Source: Nitrospina sp. (GTDB lineage: Bacteria; Nitrospinota; Nitrospinia; Nitrospinales; VA-1). Taken from it: a DNA stretch of 7,212 bases. Positions 5,873 to 7,212 of this stretch are shown piece after piece; the stretch's first letter is position 1; every line of letters starts with the position of its first letter. A program made the position numbers and the translations under genes. The DNA is taken from contig JABGTQ010000203.1 of the NCBI GenBank assembly GCA_018647025.1, forward strand, positions 1 to 7,212, given 5' to 3'. Under the pieces are notes generated by a model. It was not told the DNA's origin. It saw only the letters and a program-made list of their open reading frames with translations, and did not search any database.

Positions 5873-6628
5873 ATGGCCAAGACCATCGCTTTTGTTCGAA
5901 GCCCAGGCCCATCATTTAACGAGGCCATTTCCTCAAATCTAAAAAATCAACCTATTGACATTAAACGTGCCTGTTTGCAACACGAAAGCTATATATCCGC
6001 TTTGAAGGAAATCGGATTGGACGTTATCTCACTCCCATCTGCAGATGAATATCCCGACGCACCATTTGTAGAAGATACAACTGTTGTTTTCGACCATATA
6101 GCGCTAGCATGCCCTAATAAAGAAAAATCAAGACGTGGGGAAGGTCCCAGTATTCATAAAGAAATTAAAAAGCATATAACCATGAAAGCACTTCCACCTT
6201 CTGCTAATTTAGATGGCGGTGATGTACTAAACACTGAAGAAAAAATTTTTGTAGGAATATCCAGCCGAACAAACTTAGAAGCGGTTAATTCATTAGCCAA
6301 GTTCACAACAAAACCTGTTATTCCAGTCAAAGTAATTCGGGGGCTACACTTAAAAACTTCCGTTTCCTACATAGGAAATAATATTATCGTACTCGATCCA
6401 TCTTCCATAGAGACCACTTCTCTTCGAACATTTAAATGGATTGAAACAAATGGGCACGCGGCTAATTGTCTAGCTATCGGGAATATTGTTTTAATTTCAA
6501 AAGGATGTACTGAAGAAGCAGACAAAATTCGCCTGAAAGGATTTAAAACGCGAGAAGTAGATATTAGCGAGTTCGAAAAAGCCGATGGAGGACTCACTTG
6601 TCTAAGCATAATATTAAAGAAAATTTAA
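5873..6628 (+). CDS. DDAH-type dimethylargininase-like hydrolase (amidinotransferase fold)
   Basis: The 251-residue cytoplasmic enzyme matches the N(omega),N(omega)-dimethylarginine dimethylaminohydrolase family, whose characterised members convert methylated arginine to citrulline and methylamines. The length is close to that of P. aeruginosa DDAH (about 254). The catalytic set is complete: D114 in LDGGDVL (Asp, as in mammalian DDAH, where the Pseudomonas enzyme has Glu), H159 in HLKTS, and nucleophile C243 in DGGLTC. Substrate-site residues include D62 and E67-D68 in DAPFVEDT, R87-R88 in SRRGE, and R137 in SSRTN. A33-x3-H37 and A196-A-N-C also match the family. The ATG at 5873 has only a weak ribosome binding site and lies 9 bases after the preceding stop, so translation is probably coupled. 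Dimethylarginine hydrolysis is the likely role, but related guanidino-hydrolases share these motifs. Confidence 0.88.
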   Translation: MAKTIAFVRSPGPSFNEAISSNLKNQPIDIKRACLQHESYISALKEIGLDVISLPSADEYPDAPFVEDTTVVFDHIALACPNKEKSRRGEGPSIHKEIKKHITMKALPPSANLDGGDVLNTEEKIFVGISSRTNLEAVNSLAKFTTKPVIPVKVIRGLHLKTSVSYIGNNIIVLDPSSIETTSLRTFKWIETNGHAANCLAIGNIVLISKGCTEEADKIRLKGFKTREVDISEFEKADGGLTCLSIILKKI

Positions 6629-6647
6629 CTCTGAGAAATAACTAACC

Positions 6648-6666
6648 TAAATGCTCACGTCATTTA
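6648..6666. terminator. Possible weak hairpin between convergent genes
   Basis: TAAATG (6648-6653) and CATTTA (6661-6666) form a perfect six-base stem around a seven-base loop, where the DDAH-like gene meets the convergent small gene. The stem is AT-rich, overlaps the small gene's stop codon, and has no clear U tract in either direction, so the terminator call is weak. Confidence 0.2.
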
Positions 6667-6923
6667 TCAGCTAAAATATGATCCAGCCTTTCAAGAAATA
6701 ACGCTTTCTTACTTTCATCAAGCCCAAAAACCTCCTCAAACTCACTTTTTAATACGTTAGTTAAATTACTACCTTCTTCAAATTTTTTAACATTTTTGGC
6801 TTGTTCGGAAAATTCAACATTAATAGAAGCATATTCATTATATTCTTGAGATGAATTATTTTGCTTTTGCGAGTCAGCTAATGTGATAAGAGGTTTATTG
6901 CTAATACTAACTGGATTTACCAT
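6660..6923 (-). CDS. Small hydrophilic protein of unknown function (87 residues)
   Basis: I do not recognise this protein. It starts at ATG 6923-6921 with GGAG 6 bases upstream on the minus strand, a good ribosome binding site that supports a real gene. No signal peptide, membrane segment or cysteine is visible. Residues about 17-32 are rich in Gln, Asn and Ser and probably disordered. Residues about 36-48 (V-E-F-S-E-Q-A-K-N-V-K-K-F) and about 57-86, with alternating acidic, Leu and Phe positions ending in LERLDHILADK, look like amphipathic helices. The layout, a flexible N-terminus with two C-terminal helices in under 100 residues, is loosely like FlgM-type anti-sigma factors or small adaptor proteins. 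There is no motif match good enough to call one, and no flagellar gene is nearby. It is probably monocistronic and converges with the DDAH-like gene. Confidence 0.65.
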   Translation of the reverse strand: MVNPVSISNKPLITLADSQKQNNSSQEYNEYASINVEFSEQAKNVKKFEEGSNLTNVLKSEFEEVFGLDESKKALFLERLDHILADK

Positions 6924-6929
6924 GGGTTT

Positions 6930-6933
6930 CTCC
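6930..6933 (-). promoter_or_regulatory. Ribosome binding site of the 87-residue protein gene
   Basis: GGAG on the minus strand, 6 bases before the ATG at 6923-6921, is the main sequence support that this small frame is translated. Confidence 0.55.
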
Positions 6934-7092
6934 GATTTAATTAAACTTATTCTTTATTAATAGATAAATACAGCAAATTCTATGCCCAACTTAGAATCTA
7001 AAGAAAACCCTTTGTTTTAGATACTTTCCAAGTTTTAATCTTATTCGTTATAAACTTAATTTTTCTCAATTGGGAAATATTTGCCTAATTAT

Positions 7093-7212
7093 TTAATCCG
7101 GTAAATCCTGCATAAGGGCTTTGCCGTAACCTACCAATTCCACATACCCCTTACCTTTAATCAATTTTCCCAGAATAGTTCCTTCTACTGAAATACTCCC
7201 CTCCCAATAAGA
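7093..7212 (-). CDS. C-terminal end of an AttH/CrtC-type lipocalin-like hydrolase, cut by the window edge
   Basis: The minus strand from the window end reads 39 codons in frame to a TAA at 7095-7093. It has the form Y-W-E-G-x-I-x-V-x-G-T, then G-K-G-Y-V-E-L-V-G-Y-G. As I recall it, this YWEG...G-Y-[VL]-E-L-x-G-Y ending is typical of the AttH/CrtC (carotenoid 1,2-hydratase-like, lipocalin-like) family of secreted or envelope hydrolases. The last residues (KALMQDLPD) form a short acidic tail. The substrate cannot be inferred from this fragment, and any signal peptide would lie outside the window. The 169 bases between this stop and the small gene's start are AT-rich and hold nothing else I can support. 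Confidence 0.6.
   Translation of the reverse strand, partial: SYWEGSISVEGTILGKLIKGKGYVELVGYGKALMQDLPD

Noticed and set aside
6367..6609. Minus-strand open frame of 80 codons inside the DDAH-like gene
   Set aside because: It is antisense to the catalytic His and Cys region of a well-supported gene.
3..7039. 12-base direct repeat CCAAGTTTTAAT at 3-14 and 7028-7039, as possible ends of a mobile element
   Set aside because: It is short and AT-rich. The first copy lies in an apparent coding frame, no transposase or integrase lies between, and chance explains it.
1..7212. Defence system, CRISPR array, toxin-antitoxin pair or prophage
   Set aside because: No regularly spaced repeats, nuclease, helicase, integrase or toxin-like motifs were seen on either strand. 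All complete genes but one small protein belong to housekeeping or small-molecule enzyme families.

Overview
The window is a compact, AT-rich stretch of bacterial chromosome with ordinary metabolic genes: six complete genes of recognisable family, one complete small gene I do not recognise, and a gene cut off at each end. I see no tRNA, rRNA, insertion sequence, integrase, CRISPR array or phage gene. The gene content (shikimate pathway, biotin synthesis, thioredoxin, a dimethylargininase-like hydrolase, a lipocalin-like hydrolase end) suggests a free-living, probably Gram-negative, low-GC bacterium. Nitrospinota or a related uncultured marine lineage is a guess; the sequence alone does not fix the phylum.

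Layout. A minus-strand membrane protein runs off the left end (1-212). A divergent intergenic region (213-403) carries three copies of a short motif and precedes a plus-strand run: aroA (EPSP synthase, TTG start), a 694-residue DUF255/YyaL-type thioredoxin-fold protein whose GTG start overlaps the aroA stop, and bioB (biotin synthase) 49 bases further on. bioB converges on a minus-strand thioredoxin gene (4814-5146). A second divergent region (5147-5389) leads to a plus-strand pair 9 bases apart: a gamma-glutamylcyclotransferase-fold protein and a DDAH-type amidinotransferase-fold hydrolase. The pair converges on a minus-strand gene for an 87-residue hydrophilic protein. The right end holds the last 39 codons of a minus-strand gene that looks like the C-terminus of an AttH/CrtC lipocalin-like hydrolase.

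How the genes relate. aroA and the DUF255 gene are probably translationally coupled, although no shared pathway is obvious. The cyclotransferase-like and DDAH-like genes look bicistronic, and both folds act on small amino-acid-like substrates. No complete new multigene system is visible. The most interesting points are at residue level. The biotin synthase keeps its radical-SAM cysteines but lacks two of the four E. coli ligands of the auxiliary [2Fe-2S] cluster and carries extra cysteines near that site. The cyclotransferase-fold protein has lost the usual catalytic glutamate. The thioredoxin has WCQPC instead of WCGPC.
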